Origin: Malachius bipustulatus
Lineage: Eukaryota > Arthropoda > Insecta > Coleoptera > Melyridae
Direction: 5' to 3'
DNA: 64,000 nt
Assembly (NCBI GenBank): GCA_910589415.1
Contig: OU342632.1
Location: 40,251,637-40,315,636, forward strand
Positions within the stretch are counted from its first letter, which is position 1. Each line of letters opens with the position of its first letter. Positions 12,031-23,580 of this stretch are shown one piece after another. The notes under the pieces are model-generated. The model was not told where the DNA came from. It made no database searches and saw only the letters and a list, made by a program, of their open reading frames with translations. Both the position numbers and the translations under genes were made by a program.

Positions 12031-13898
12031 ATGCAGGATGTCCCAGAATAAAGGGGGCAAATTTTTAAGGAAGAATAGCTATGTATTTACTTGATTTTAA
12101 GACAAAAAGTTTTCATGAACCTACCCTCTAAATTGAGTACCTATTAAAGAAGTTACAGGGTGTTCAATGATGCACAAAAAAAAATTAAATTTCTTTGAAT
12201 AACTCCGAAACGGCTAAATAGGTATTAGTTCGACCTATAAAAATTGTGTTGTTATTCTATTTACTTAGTCTAATGTAACAGCAATAAATACCTCTGTGTA
12301 ATTTGAACCAGGGACGTACGGTAAATAGTGGTCCAACTTTTTTACCCCCAAATTTTTACGCCACTGGATAAATTTTGCTTATGACATATTTTTTCAAAAA
12401 AGGGGATAGGTTTGTTATGTAAATTCTCTACAGATTTTGAGATATGTACCTACAATAATTAAATAGGTTGTTCAATAAAATTTACATATAAAAATTAAAA
12501 AATAATAAAACCAAAAAAAGTTGAGCTCATAATAGGGCTACGAAACGCGGCTTTTTTCGTGGTCGAGGGATCTGGAGACGAAAAAACCCCACGTCAAATT
12601 GTAAATTTTTCCAAAAAGTTGAAAAATCTTGACGAAAACCTATAGGTAATTTTTTTTCCTTCTCGAATGCCTAAATCGTATATACAGGGTGAATTATAAA
12701 AAACGCCCCAAGCGATAACTCCGGTAATTTTGAAGATATGACAAAACTTTTTGGAGCAAAGTGGCGTAGTTTATCATCATTTATATGTTGAGATAAACGC
12801 TCGATCAACACAACTTCCTGTTTAACCGGAAGTAACATCAACTTCGGGTTTTTAAATAGAACACCCTGTAAAACTTTATATTTTTTAAATATCTGAAGAA
12901 ATCTAATACAGGTGGTTTTCACCATTGGAATTTAGATTGAGCGGTTTATGAGTTATAAACAAGTGAAGATCGAAAATTTTCAACTTCAAAGCAGCGTAGA
13001 ACTAGAACGGCTCAAGATATCTAAAAACGGTTTACATGTCCCTATCTTAACTTTTGACCTAGTATCCTACTATGTGGTTTAAATTTTAATACAGGGTGAT
13101 GTTAAATCGGATAATTTTCATCACCCTGTATTAAAATTTACTCCACATAGTAGAATAAAACATGAAAAGTTAAGATAGGGACATGTAAACCGTTTTTAGA
13201 TATCTTGAGCCGTTCTAGTCCTACGCTGCTTTGAAGTTGAAAATTTTCGATCTTCACTTGTTTATAACTCATAAACCGCTCAATCTAAATTCCAATGGTG
13301 AAAACCACCTGTATTAGATTTCTTCAGACATTTAAAAAATATAAAGTTTTACAGGGTGTTCTATTTAAAAACCCAAAGTTGATGTTACTTCCGGTTAAAC
13401 AGGAAGTTGTGTTGATCGGACGTTTATCTCAACATATAGATGATGATAAACTACGCCACTTTGTTCCAAAAAGTTTTGTCATATCTTCAAAATTACCGGA
13501 GCTATCGCTTGGGGCGTTTTTTATAATTCACCCTGTATATATTATGTCTTATTTCAAAAACTGTTGAGGATTACCTCATGCCTTTTTTGAACCAGAAATG
13601 TCTACAGCTTTTGTAAAAATATGCGAAAATACAAATTTATCCATGCAGTGGCGTAAAAATCGGTGGTAAAAGATTTGGAGCCCTATCTACCGTACTCGTC
13701 CCTGGTTCAAGTTATACTAATAATTATTGCTGTAATATTAGACTTTTTTATAGAAAAACGGCACAAAAAATTTCATAAAAAAATATTCAGCCGTTTTGGA
13801 GTTATTAAAAAAAAAATCAAAAATTTTGTACATAAACACCCAACTCAATATTCTACTTAGGTATAAGTTTGTTCCCTTCATTCTGGGACACGCTGTAT
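12031..13898. mobile_element. Outer inverted-repeat element containing a second foldback
   Basis: The left end (ATGCAGGATGTCCCAGAATA) and right end (TTCATTCTGGGACACGCTGTAT) are inverted copies. A second pair of matching blocks lies further in: CCAGGGACGTACGG..ACGCCACTGG at about 12309-12367 against GCAGTGGCGTAAAA..CCGTACTCGTCCCTGG at about 13645-13708. The region between is occupied by the foldback at 12679-13541. No transposase is visible. Confidence 0.75.
12679..13541. mobile_element. Foldback element with about 430-bp arms, nested insertion
   Basis: Arms begin and end with TATACAGGGTGAATTATAA and its complement, and mirror each other almost base for base up to a centre near 13110, where GGGTGATG..CATCACCC forms a short inner palindrome. 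The minus-strand frame at 12671-12925 and the plus-strand frame at 13295-13567 translate to nearly the same peptide because they are the two arms. They differ at few positions, so the copy is fairly young, or conversion keeps the arms alike. No catalytic protein is present. Confidence 0.85.
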
Positions 13899-13999
13899 AT
13901 ATACCTAGGCAAAAGAATGCGCTTTTCTGATGCATAATTATTACGATTTTCGTCCAAATCGGTAATTTTTTCAAAGATAGGTAGGTAACTAATTATATC

Positions 14000-14815
14000 C
14001 TCATTTTAGTAAAGTGAGGCGAAATAAGGACCCCGCTGAATTCGTATGGGAATTGGTCCCCGATCAAGTTTTGTATTTTTGGGGATCAGTTAGTATTCGA
14101 TGAGCCGATGCAGAATTCGATCAGGGCATTACCCACCCAAAAACACCTGTTCTCGGGACATTCACCTCTGCGAAGGTGGATTTTTTTTCTTATCATTGTG
14201 ATCAGTCATTATATTTTCAAATATTGGCCGCCTTACTTGTTTTAAAGAGAAATGTTATAAATGAATCATTTTGTTAAGATTGAAAAGCTGCTTCTGCGCG
14301 TTACATTTTAGATCTGCTGAGCCATTTTTTTTTAATCAGGAAAAAGTTTTCAATTTGTGTGTCATTTTTGTAATAAGTATAGACTTGATTTTGATGTGAG
14401 CTGCTGCGACTTTAGAATTGGATATTTTTTAATTGTTGACGTTTTTTTTTGTTTGTTGTAATTTTTATTGTTAAAGTCATGCAATTATTGGTGCAAAAAT
14501 GATAACACAAAATGAAAAAAAATCCTTCTTTTCTCAAAAAAAACTACTGCATAACAGAAGCAGATTTTCAATATGATCTATTTAACATTTTTCTCTTTAA
14601 CAATTAGGGGGTCCCAATATTGAAAAATATATATGCATGACCGTCATTAGAGAAAAATCCATCTTCAGAGGTGAATATCTCCAGAACAGGAATTTTGAGG
14701 GGTTAAGCAGCGCGCGTGGAGGACTTCTGATCTACTCATTGATCAAATTTGACCGGGAGCCAATTCCCATAAGGATTCTGCGGTGTCCTATATTTGAGTG
14801 GATCACTTTAATAAT
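14000..14815. mobile_element. Degenerate foldback element
   Basis: Inverted blocks pair across a centre near 14405. TATGGGAATTGGTCCCCGATCAAGTTT (about 14047-14073) pairs with a complement near 14740-14773. CACCTCTGCGAAGGTGGATTTTT (about 14163) pairs with AAAAATCCATCTTCAGAGGTG (about 14653). GATTGAAAAGCTGCTTCTG (about 14278) pairs with CAGAAGCAGATTTTCAATATGATC (about 14555). Arms are visibly diverged, so this is an older copy. No coding capacity. Confidence 0.7.
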
Positions 14816-15854
14816 TATTGTCCAGTTTATAAAAACGGTCAAGAACGCAGTGATTTCTGAAATATTTTGAATTTGAACATAATGGAGAGAGATCCATCGT
14901 ACTGAAAACGACTCCATTTTTAAATAAGTTTTCTCTTCTAATATTTTTGTTACTGTCGGATCAATAGTGTTTTCGTGTTTGCACGCAGATTAATAAGCAT
15001 CACTCTTTAGATTTTACTATGCATTTATGAAAAAATATACCCTACAATTTTGTATTCAAAACATTATCTTTAAGGGTAATAAGAATAAGTCTTCTTAATT
15101 TTTTTAATAGGTATAACACTGTAAATGGCAGCTCCAGAATCGCTAAACTCGGCCTAAATGAGTTCAACAGTGCATGATTTTTAGGAAGGGTTGTTATTAA
15201 GAACCGTTGCATGCAACTCACCCGGAAATGCTCTTCACAGGACTACATGTAATAGCTTTCAGGCCTCGCCTTCAGCATCGACCTGAAATTTAGGAATCTA
15301 CACGTCGAAGATGTCTTTTCTGTATACTTATAGGTACTTACCTACCTGTTACCTATACACATACCTACTCGTATGATAAAAAATACATATCCAGTTTTTC
15401 TTCGTAAACAGCGTTGAATTGAAAACAAAAAAAGAAAAAATCCTCAGCAGGGGAAGCTTGAAAAAATGTAATGGAATTTTCTGTAGGTAGGTATCTACTG
15501 ATTATTTTCTATTAAATTTGTGCCCATTTAACCCATAAGAAGAAGTTCATAAAAAGAACCAAATCAGTGAAAAGTTTAAAAGTCTATTATGTTAAATAAT
15601 TTTGGGAAAATTCTATTAAAAAACTAAAATTTATTTCACACCAAATGACTTTTTATTAGAAATTTCCAATGGATTCACCAATAATTATTATATTCTGTTG
15701 ATGGTATCAGGAGAAGTTTCCTTATTAATGCTTAGAAAAAAGTGCTAGTGGGTGATTTTGATTAGACATAAACAATGCGAGGTTGCTATAATCGAAAAAG
15801 AAAAATTCAAATAACGTAGTTCTCTTAACAGCAACGCTCAATACTTCATCCACC
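14816..15854. other. Non-coding stretch upstream of the candidate promoter
   Basis: AT-rich sequence without an open frame of interest. It may hold upstream regulatory sequence for the segment at 15855-16328, but I can name no site. Confidence 0.4.
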
Positions 15855-16328
15855 TATAAAACACCTGTTACAATAAATATCGCAACAGCCGGCAACAAGG
15901 CACCTCTCTCCTCATCTCGCGATTGTCTCGAGTGTGTTCTCTCTCCGATTCGTCTCACCTCAGCCCCCACTAGAGAGCGTCAGCCAATCCCGAGCGCGAG
16001 TCACAAACTACTCGAGTTTTCATCTTTTACATCAAGGCGAGTCATTCCTCGTTTTGTTTCTACGGAGACAACATCCTGACAGTTGTCGGACTCTTGTCAT
16101 CTCGAATTTGTGAACTGTTTGGACTTTAGTGACTGATACTCGAGGATTTTAATTGGGTTTCAGAGCCATCGATTAATTTTCTTTGGTGTTGTTTTTAATC
16201 AAATGTTCCATTCTGATGCTGTGTCCTTATTATCAGCGACTGTTTTCTTTACCGGTTGTTTGTTTGTGCAAGTGAGACTGATAACAGTGATCTATGATAG
16301 TTATGGATTATCTGTATTGGATTCTAAG
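15855..16328 (+). promoter_or_regulatory. Candidate promoter and 5' non-coding first exon of the pebbled/RREB1 gene
   Basis: TATAAAA at 15855-15861 is followed by GC-richer, CpG-containing sequence (about 15895-16010) that stands out from the AT-rich surroundings. Near 16328 the sequence TCTAAG|GTAAGAATT is a strong splice donor. A 42-codon frame opened by the ATG at 16203 runs up to the donor but has no recognisable motif; as part of a 5' leader it would be an upstream ORF. Assignment to the zinc-finger gene rests only on strand, position and the lack of another gene in between. It could instead belong to an unrelated or non-coding transcript. Confidence 0.35.
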
Positions 16329-18177
16329 GTAAGAATTTATTGCTAGTTTATGAGATGATTTTATTGCATAAGGAATAATATAATTGGGAATATATTTAAG
16401 AAAAAGGATGTGCATCGCTAATATAAGAACCTCTATGCCCTATGCCTACCTGTGATTTTTTTATGAGTATAGGTATAGACTCAAAAAGTGTGATAAAATT
16501 TTAAGTCCTACCTGCGGGAACCAATTTAACGCCAATTTTGATTTATGAAGAACTAAGTATTAGGTGAACTTAATTCCTATGTTCAACTGAAAATAATTTC
16601 TCTATAAGGTTCTTTACATGAGGTAGGTACCACGAACATTGTTTTTGCTCCATTACTTCATTTCTCTAATAAATTAATATAAAATAAAAGATACTTAATG
16701 AAAACTTACACCTGTCGTCTTTCCTAGATCATGCATAGAACATATAGGTATAGATTGATAGGTGAAAAAAATGGGAGATTTCGTTGATGGGCTTCTCAAT
16801 AATTAATTTCTAAGGTATAGGTAAATTAATACCTACCGAAAAATGGTCAACATCTTTTTGCCAGGTTCTATTATTTTTTAAGGACTTATTTAATGCTTTT
16901 ATATACCTATATGCTTTGCTATGGTAAGGTAACCGTTGTCAATCAATCAAAGTATAAATGGCGCATGTATAGGTAGGTATAATTAGAGGGTCATTCTTTA
17001 AACTGCTTTCAAAATTCAAATAGGTACCCAATCATCAGTAGCGCTATAGCGCTTCATAATTTTTGGCTATACACATGAATTTTTTATCGGGGTATAATTA
17101 ATATAGGTATAGGTACGATATGCACACAGTATATAGGTAATACAGTGTGTTTCCGGATTAAGTTTAGATACCTACCTACATCAAGAGGAACATTTCTCTT
17201 ATTTTCTTTAATAATTCCTGAATAGGAAATTTTAAATTATTCTTTTCGCCCACTCTTAGTTTGGCTATTAAAGAACAAAAATTCTCTTATTGGTGAAGAA
17301 ACCGTATCTTATTTGTAGATATCTTTATACTTAAATATACTCAAGTGAAAACGTCCTCATATAAAAAATCCAGTTCTCGATGCATGATGACCACAAAATA
17401 ATGGACATAGTTCTTTTATTATCTCCAAATTCTTAACCAATTCACATCAATTTTTGCATATTGGACAGGACATACATCTTGTTGAAAATACCCACCTTTA
17501 TTGGAACGATCGTACCTAAATAATTTGATAGTCAAATTATTTACAAATTCTTCAGGCAAAAGTTTTATAATAAGTATATTTGGTATCTACCTATATAGAT
17601 TCTTAGGTATTCTGTAAATGTGAGTGTGCTTGGAGTAACATTGATCTCGAATAGATCAATTTGAATAATAAATAGTTTTTCATCTATTCACTATCCCCAC
17701 CCACATCAAGCAAATCGTCACGTTTAGCAATTTAGCCATTATCACCTGCCTCTGAGCAGGGACGAAACATTTTTGTAACGCAGAATCCTCAAGAAGATTC
17801 ATAATGATCGTCTGGACTGAAGGGAGAGTCTTGGATGATTCCATACTGATGATGATTCAACAACCATTGTTATTAAGGTTTACTGTGATGAAGGTGAAGA
17901 TGATGCTGCTATAACTGTAGGTATATGTATAAGCAGCATCATCGCTTCATCTCTGCATGCGAAACTTTCTTTTTCTGCTTTAATGTATCTACCTAATTTA
18001 TTGATTATTTTAAATAACATTGCGAGGTAATTTCAATCTTCTAAACCAAAGAAATTATAAGTTATAGCAGTTACCTTAGGTAGATAGGTATAGGTATAAA
18101 GGTCCAATATTTCTTAATAATAAAAGTTAGAAATATTCGCAAATTAAAAAAAAGGAGTTTTTCTCTTATAAATATTA
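16329..18177. other. Probable intron sequence, no gene seen
   Basis: AT-rich, with many TAGGTA/TACCTA words. A small hairpin (CCTGC..GCAGG) followed by GACGAAAC near 17748-17770 was considered as a ribozyme and rejected. Confidence 0.4.
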
Positions 18178-18960
18178 TACAGGGTGTTTCAGAGACAAAG
18201 GGCCAAATTTAAAGGGACCGTTCCTCTCATGCAATATACCTACCTATACTAATTTGAAAAAATAAATTTCAGCTCAAAGTATCAAAGTGACGTTTCGCTT
18301 AAAAGATGCAGGGTGACAGCTTTTTTTTTTTATTTAGCTGTTTTTGGTTATAACTCGTGTAAATATTTGAACCGATTTTGATGACACTAAGCAAACAAAG
18401 CTCTTTAATTTTGCTATTTCAGTTTTTTGGACGTCTTCCAGGGGCGTAGATATTCAGGATTGGAGCCCCTTTTCCCTCCCTATATTTTACGCCACTGGAC
18501 TTTTTTGCAATTACAAAACCGCCATTCAGTTGCCCATACAATTTAGAACAAAAAGTATTCTGTATTTTTTTTTCAAACTTTTTTTTTGATATTTGAATTT
18601 TGAGATATTTGAGAGTTTTTGAGATATTTTAAGTTTCCTCAGGCAATGTCACTAATCTTTATGAATAACGTTACCTACCTGTGTGCATAAAAATTCTCTT
18701 CGGATAACTTTTAATGAAATCAGCGATTTTGCAATGTAGGTAGGTATATAAATGGACCAATATTACTCGAGAAAAATTGAAATATCTCAAAAACGGTGCG
18801 GCGTATGAAAAAAAAACTGTTATTTTTTTAAAACTTTCCCACATCCTGCATGTATCTTTGGAACGAACTGTCATTTTTAGCTGAAATTAAATTTTTAACT
18901 TATATTCGTCAGAGAAACTACCCTTTTAAATTTGGCCCCATATCTCTGAAGCATCCTGTA
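18178..18960. mobile_element. MITE-like element with TACAGGGTG-type inverted ends
   Basis: The left end TACAGGGTGTTTCAGAGA..GGGCCAAATTTAAAGGG is mirrored at the right by CCCTTTTAAATTTGGCCCC..TCTCTGAAGCATCCTGTA, with a few substitutions. The interior contains ACGCCACTGG at 18489-18498, a word shared with other repeats in this window. No transposase frame. Confidence 0.75.
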
Positions 18961-21483
18961 GGTAGTGTAGGTATATCAATTAATACCAAGTGGTAAAAAA
19001 AAATTGTCACCCACGAATTTATAGAAGGGTGATCTGAAAATGAAAAAAAACTCGATTGGCCAATTTTACATAATTTGATTTACTTTCTATTTATATGTAA
19101 AAAAATTTATACAGGGTGTTCCTTGGCTCATCAGTAATGACGGCATTTTTTATTTTTTTAATAGCACATCTTGCAGATTATTTTATTTTGAGTTTGTCTG
19201 AGAAAATCCAGTAAGAGTTGGTTTCACAAGTTGCCTAAGAACTTCTCTTGAACCTCACCGCATCCTTATTTAGGACAAACGTTTAAATAAACTTTTCTTC
19301 TTGAATTTAGTTCAGGAATACGCCCTTAATTGTTATACAGTTGTATCATAATATGCCGACAAACTTTTAGGGGCGTCAAAACAAAGTATTTTTCTTAAAC
19401 AAGCATTCCCCAAAAACTCTTCGTTTTTAAAACACAAGGTGTGAAAGTTCAAAAAAGAATTCTGTTTTCATTATTATCACAAAGATTGTTTTGCCTATTT
19501 TGATGAAACTTGGCAGTCTTGCATGTTCGTTGTGAAAAAAAGCTATGCTAGCTACTAAGATAATTATGAATTCCAGTGGCGTTCTATAGGGACCACTTTG
19601 ACGAATAATATTGACAAACAAATGTACGCCACTGGCCATTTTAAAATTTTGATATTTTTTTCATATTACACAACTAAAAATTAATCTTTTATGTCTCCTG
19701 TCTCCCAATAAGAGAAAATATCTTTACGCACTCCGTCACTAAGATTCTTTCTTATAATTTCACGCCCTCTTAATTTGTCGTTTTTTGCAACGAGAGCGTT
19801 ACTTGATGATGCTCCTGCTGGATTTGAAGCAATTATTATTGATTAATTAGGTATGTATATGGATTCCCGAACATTTTCCATGAAAATACCTAAGTAGGTA
19901 TATAATAGAATCAATTTTTTGCAAATACTTCCTGCACGATATCCTGCAGGACAATTTTGATGCATAATGAAAGTCTATTTTTAAATAAATTATTTCGTTA
20001 ATCGCAGCACGCTAATGACATAATTACTTGGAATAGTTATTTATGCATGTTTATCAAGGGCGTTTCTAGAACGTGCATGGTGCGAAAATAATATGATCCC
20101 AATGCGCTATAATAACAGGATGAGAGCCAAAAGATGCACGCGGTGCTGATACAGGCAATACAAAGATTTTTTTTATATTATAAGAAAGTGCAATTATAAT
20201 TTGTGACAAGATCTTAATATACTTTAAAAGAAACCATCATCAAAAGCCAGAATTTTGTGACAGATGTCTTCACGTAAAGATGCTCTATAAATATTATACC
20301 TGCTTCAATTTTCTCATGTATTAGGTATCCTTATTATTTAAAAAGTTCTACAAGATCTATATTTTCACCTTATAAGTATAGGGATTGGAGCTTGAATTAA
20401 TAAAAACATTAAGGAGAACGAATCATTTTCAGCATCTTTTCTTCAAATGTTTTTTATTAATTCCCAGTTTTGAGGATATAAGAAAAAAATCTAGTTATTT
20501 AAAGTTCTGGGAGTTATTTTGATAGGTGTCATGCAAAACTAATAATTTTGTTAATTATCTCGTTATTGTGATGAATATGTTAATTTTTTAAGAGTTGCAT
20601 TCATCATTAGTGTGGAACTTCATGATAGTTATGCTTACTTAAATGGACTATAGAATTTAAATATTTTGACCCCTTATACTTTGACATTGAATAATAATTA
20701 TTCTATATAAATCGCCGGGTATGACAACTTTAAATCAAAACCGCAGTCGATTAGGTAACTAATCTGCGTCATGCAATCAGCAAAACTGCATTATTAGTGT
20801 TTGTCTACATTTTTTGAATCATATGAAAAAAAGCACTTTTTGTAAATCGTTTTATTAAGTTGCCATTTTGTTTGTCATTTTAGCTTCGAAGTGACACTGT
20901 TTAGGCACTAAATGTCTAAAAGTGACTTAACCCTTAAACTACCAAGTTTATTTTGGTTACCAGTATTCCCAATGGTGGGTAAAAAATGACCACTTTAAAA
21001 ATCGTAGTATTCCCAAGGGTAGGTACGAAATGTCCACTTCTAAAATGATTTCTACTGCGTTGAAACAGTCTGAATAACCAACAACAACAAGCGTATGCAA
21101 GCCCAAACACATAAAGTTTCTTATGACTCAATTTTCAGATGTTGCCAGATTGAAATAAATGCCATGATGTACCTAATTTTTTGTCCCAACTCTTACCAAG
21201 GGTGGGTACTTTGTGTCCACCTCGATATAATATTAAATTATAAATTCAGTTTTAGAAAAATCTAAGCTTATCAAAATGGCATTCGATAACGGCATGATTT
21301 TCAAACAATAAATTTTTATTGATTGATGGATTGATGGATGATCTGACAGAGCTTATGGATAGAACGGCAGACATCTTGCTGATGTGAACTGATCTCAACA
21401 TCATTCACCGGGGATCGACGCTATACACGTCGGTTCACCGTTTTACTTGCCTTAATTAAAAATTTTCATTTTCACAACCCTCT
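18961..21483. other. Non-coding stretch with short repeat fragments
   Basis: A lone TACAGGGTGTTCC end occurs near 19112 with no clear partner. CCAGTGGCGT (19573-19582) and ACGCCACTGG (19626-19635) form an inverted pair. Three loose direct copies of a CCAAKGGTRGGTA..ATGWCCAC block lie at about 20968-20995, 21012-21040 and 21193-21220. No gene is supported. Confidence 0.45.
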
Positions 21484-21850
21484 CTAATTGATTAACGCCA
21501 CTCTTCCACTCTGGAAGGGTTTTAAAATCAAAAATTCAGTATTATGTGTTTGTAATTTATTGTTCTGTGGAAAGATCTTTCGAAGTTTTAGCACTTTTTT
21601 AATTTTATGACCACGTGTCCCATATTTTACATCTATCCTATATAGACTCTCAACATGTATTGTCAACCTTTTGTGTTTAGACTGCGATTCTTGTAAACTG
21701 ACAAGCGAGTAGCGCAAGAACTTTATAATTTTATAACACCTACACCTACTACATTTAAACCTCTTGCAGTTGTCCTGAGGATGGGTTAACACCCGAAACC
21801 GGTCGACAAGATATTTATGTGATTGGAGAAAATATATACTCATTGGCCTA
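21484..21850. mobile_element. Possible Penelope-like or retrozyme-type remnant carrying a hammerhead-like motif
   Basis: The only direct evidence is the motif at 21770-21809 (separate entry) near the end of a unique-looking segment. The 119-codon minus-strand frame across the region has no recognisable domain and I do not regard it as a gene. Assignment to a Penelope-type element is inference from the known association of minimal hammerheads with those elements. Confidence 0.25.
21770..21809 (+). ncRNA. Hammerhead-ribozyme-like motif, one base off consensus
   Basis: In order: stem I strand TTGTC (21770-21774), core CTGAGGA (21775-21781), one extra T, stem II GGGT/ACCC with loop TAAC (21783-21794), GAAA (21795-21798), a minimal palindromic stem III region ACCGGT ending in TC (cleavage expected after 21804), then GACAA (21805-21809), which pairs with TTGTC. 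All core letters fit the family. The unpaired T at the start of stem II (21782) is unusual and may lower or abolish activity. Confidence 0.45.
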
Positions 21851-22097
21851 TTTGCTGTTGTTTTATTGATCTATAAGGGATCTGAAATTTGGAATTTGGC
21901 AACATAAACCAATAACGAGTTAAAATTAAATATTGCCAAGACGGCGGCACATTTTTTTTTAATGGCGAAAGAGTATTCCACCTTTGGGCTTTCAAACGGG
22001 ATATAAATAAATATATTATTGCATTTTCAATTTGTCTAGAAAAGTCTAATAAGAATGGTTTTTACAGTTGAAGTTTGAAATAAGTACCTACCTACTT

Positions 22098-22330
22098 ATA
22101 GTTTGTGAGTTATAAACAAGTGAAAATCGCAAATTTTCAACTTTGAAGCTATTTACAACAAAAACGGCCCAAGATATCAGAAAACGGATCAAGTGTCCTC
22201 GTCTTATCTTTTTATCTTATTTATTTATCTGATGGTCTCCTTTTATTGTGTAGTTCAAATGTTTATATACATAATAGAGTGGTGAGAATAATCAAATTTT
22301 TCATCACCCTGTATAAAAATTTAAAGTACA
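22098..22330 (+). repeat. Diverged half-copy of the foldback family at 12679-13541
   Basis: The words GAGTTATAAACAAGTGAA, AATTTTCAACTT, ACGGC.CAAGATATC.RAAAACGG and CATCACCCTGTA occur in the same order as in one arm of the 12.7-13.5 kb foldback, with many substitutions. No second arm is present here, so this is a partial or eroded copy. Confidence 0.6.
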
Positions 22331-23380
22331 CAGTAGGTATGTATACTGTATACATTTTTGTATATACAGTGATGACCGCGACGTCAAAAACTTGCATGGC
22401 ATCATGTGGGAAAAATTTTATTTTTGACTTGTCAAAAAAGCTTTCAGAACAAAAAAATTTCTATATTTCTCGAAAACTTATTTTGCCGTTATCAGATTAA
22501 GTATACAGAGTGATTTTTACTTGTCGAAAAAATAGCTTTTATAGACTTTTTTTACTGTACCTACCTAAGTATACCTAAGAAAAATTTATGTAGGTATGAT
22601 AATTATTTGTTAAAGTAACAATCGAAATTAATTTCCAACTATTATTATGTAATATACCTACAAGACATACCTATATACCTACCTACCTATTTGGTACGAG
22701 TATTTCCCAATTCACAGTCTATTAGGCGCCACGAATTTTTTGGACACCGTATAGGTATGAGCACATACTTACCTATAACTTTCACGAAAATCTTTAAGTA
22801 ATTTATTATTGTTGTGCCTACCAAAGTCATTAGATTCTGTATAATGGGAAATGTGATTAGAGGAAGTTTTTCTCATACTTAATATGATCTTTCACGAGAA
22901 AAAAAAATAACGAGATCTTATTGTGCATGGTTCATTTTACGGAACAAAAAGGTATAATATGATGAAAATATTGCATCTATACGTCTATTGCACCTACCTA
23001 TATTGGTGAAAGATCTAAAGAGAATAAAACTCGACATATATTTTCACTTCATGCATGCTAATAATTAAAAGGAGTGCTCCATTTTTATTTTATATTTTTT
23101 AAATTGTAATGCGATAACATTTTTTAACAAATCGGTTCATGATATTCATCTTATCGCTCTCTAAAAGTAAGTATTCACGCGATCATACTATTCCACCCCC
23201 TCTACAGGATATTAATGCAGCAGCTTCGGAAGCAGCCAAATGTAACATCCTGTATACCTACCGTTAAAATTCACCTCTTCCCTTCTCACTGTCACAGTAG
23301 TAGATAGGTAAGCAGAGGGAGCTGTATATAGACGCGGAGCTAAATAAAAAGGACATATAGGGCAGGTGTCTGTATGTGAT
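22331..23380. other. Non-coding stretch, no gene seen
   Basis: AT-rich with dense TACCTA words near 22660-22690. Short open frames have no motif. Confidence 0.4.
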
Positions 23381-23580
23381 ATGCAGCCATGGCGACGGCG
23401 GCATGTGTGCAGACTCGCTACGGGCTCGATCAATACCGCCGCCTCCCGCCATCTTGACACCGCCGCCGCCTGCTCTCCCGAGATACGCCACGGGGGCGGC
23501 ACACCCCGATGCATGACCCCAAACTCGCGGCTCGGCTTCCATAAAGCCAAACTCGCGTTCTCCTCTGCTCTCATTTAGGT
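23381..23580. promoter_or_regulatory. GC-rich island, possible regulatory element or first exon
   Basis: About 200 bp rich in CGCC/GGCG words stands out sharply from the AT-rich surroundings. It includes GCCATGGCGACGGCGGC-type and CGCCATCTTG words that resemble YY1/Pleiohomeotic sites. Frames on both strands are open here, as expected from base composition, and none shows a domain. It could be a promoter, a Polycomb-type element or an untranslated exon. Confidence 0.3.

Noticed and set aside
12671..13567. Pair of near-identical 84- and 90-codon frames
   Set aside because: They are mirror images in the two arms of a foldback element, not two genes.
17745..17775. CCTGC..GCAGG hairpin followed by GACGAAAC, considered as a hammerhead
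   Set aside because: No CTGANGA core in the right place and no pairing strand for stem I.
21484..21843. 119-codon minus-strand frame over the hammerhead-like segment
   Set aside because: No motif from reverse transcriptase or any other family. It is probably a chance frame.
23212..23578. Overlapping open frames across the GC-rich island
   Set aside because: Open on both strands because GC-rich sequence has few stops. No domain, and phrases such as Gly/Ala runs reflect composition.
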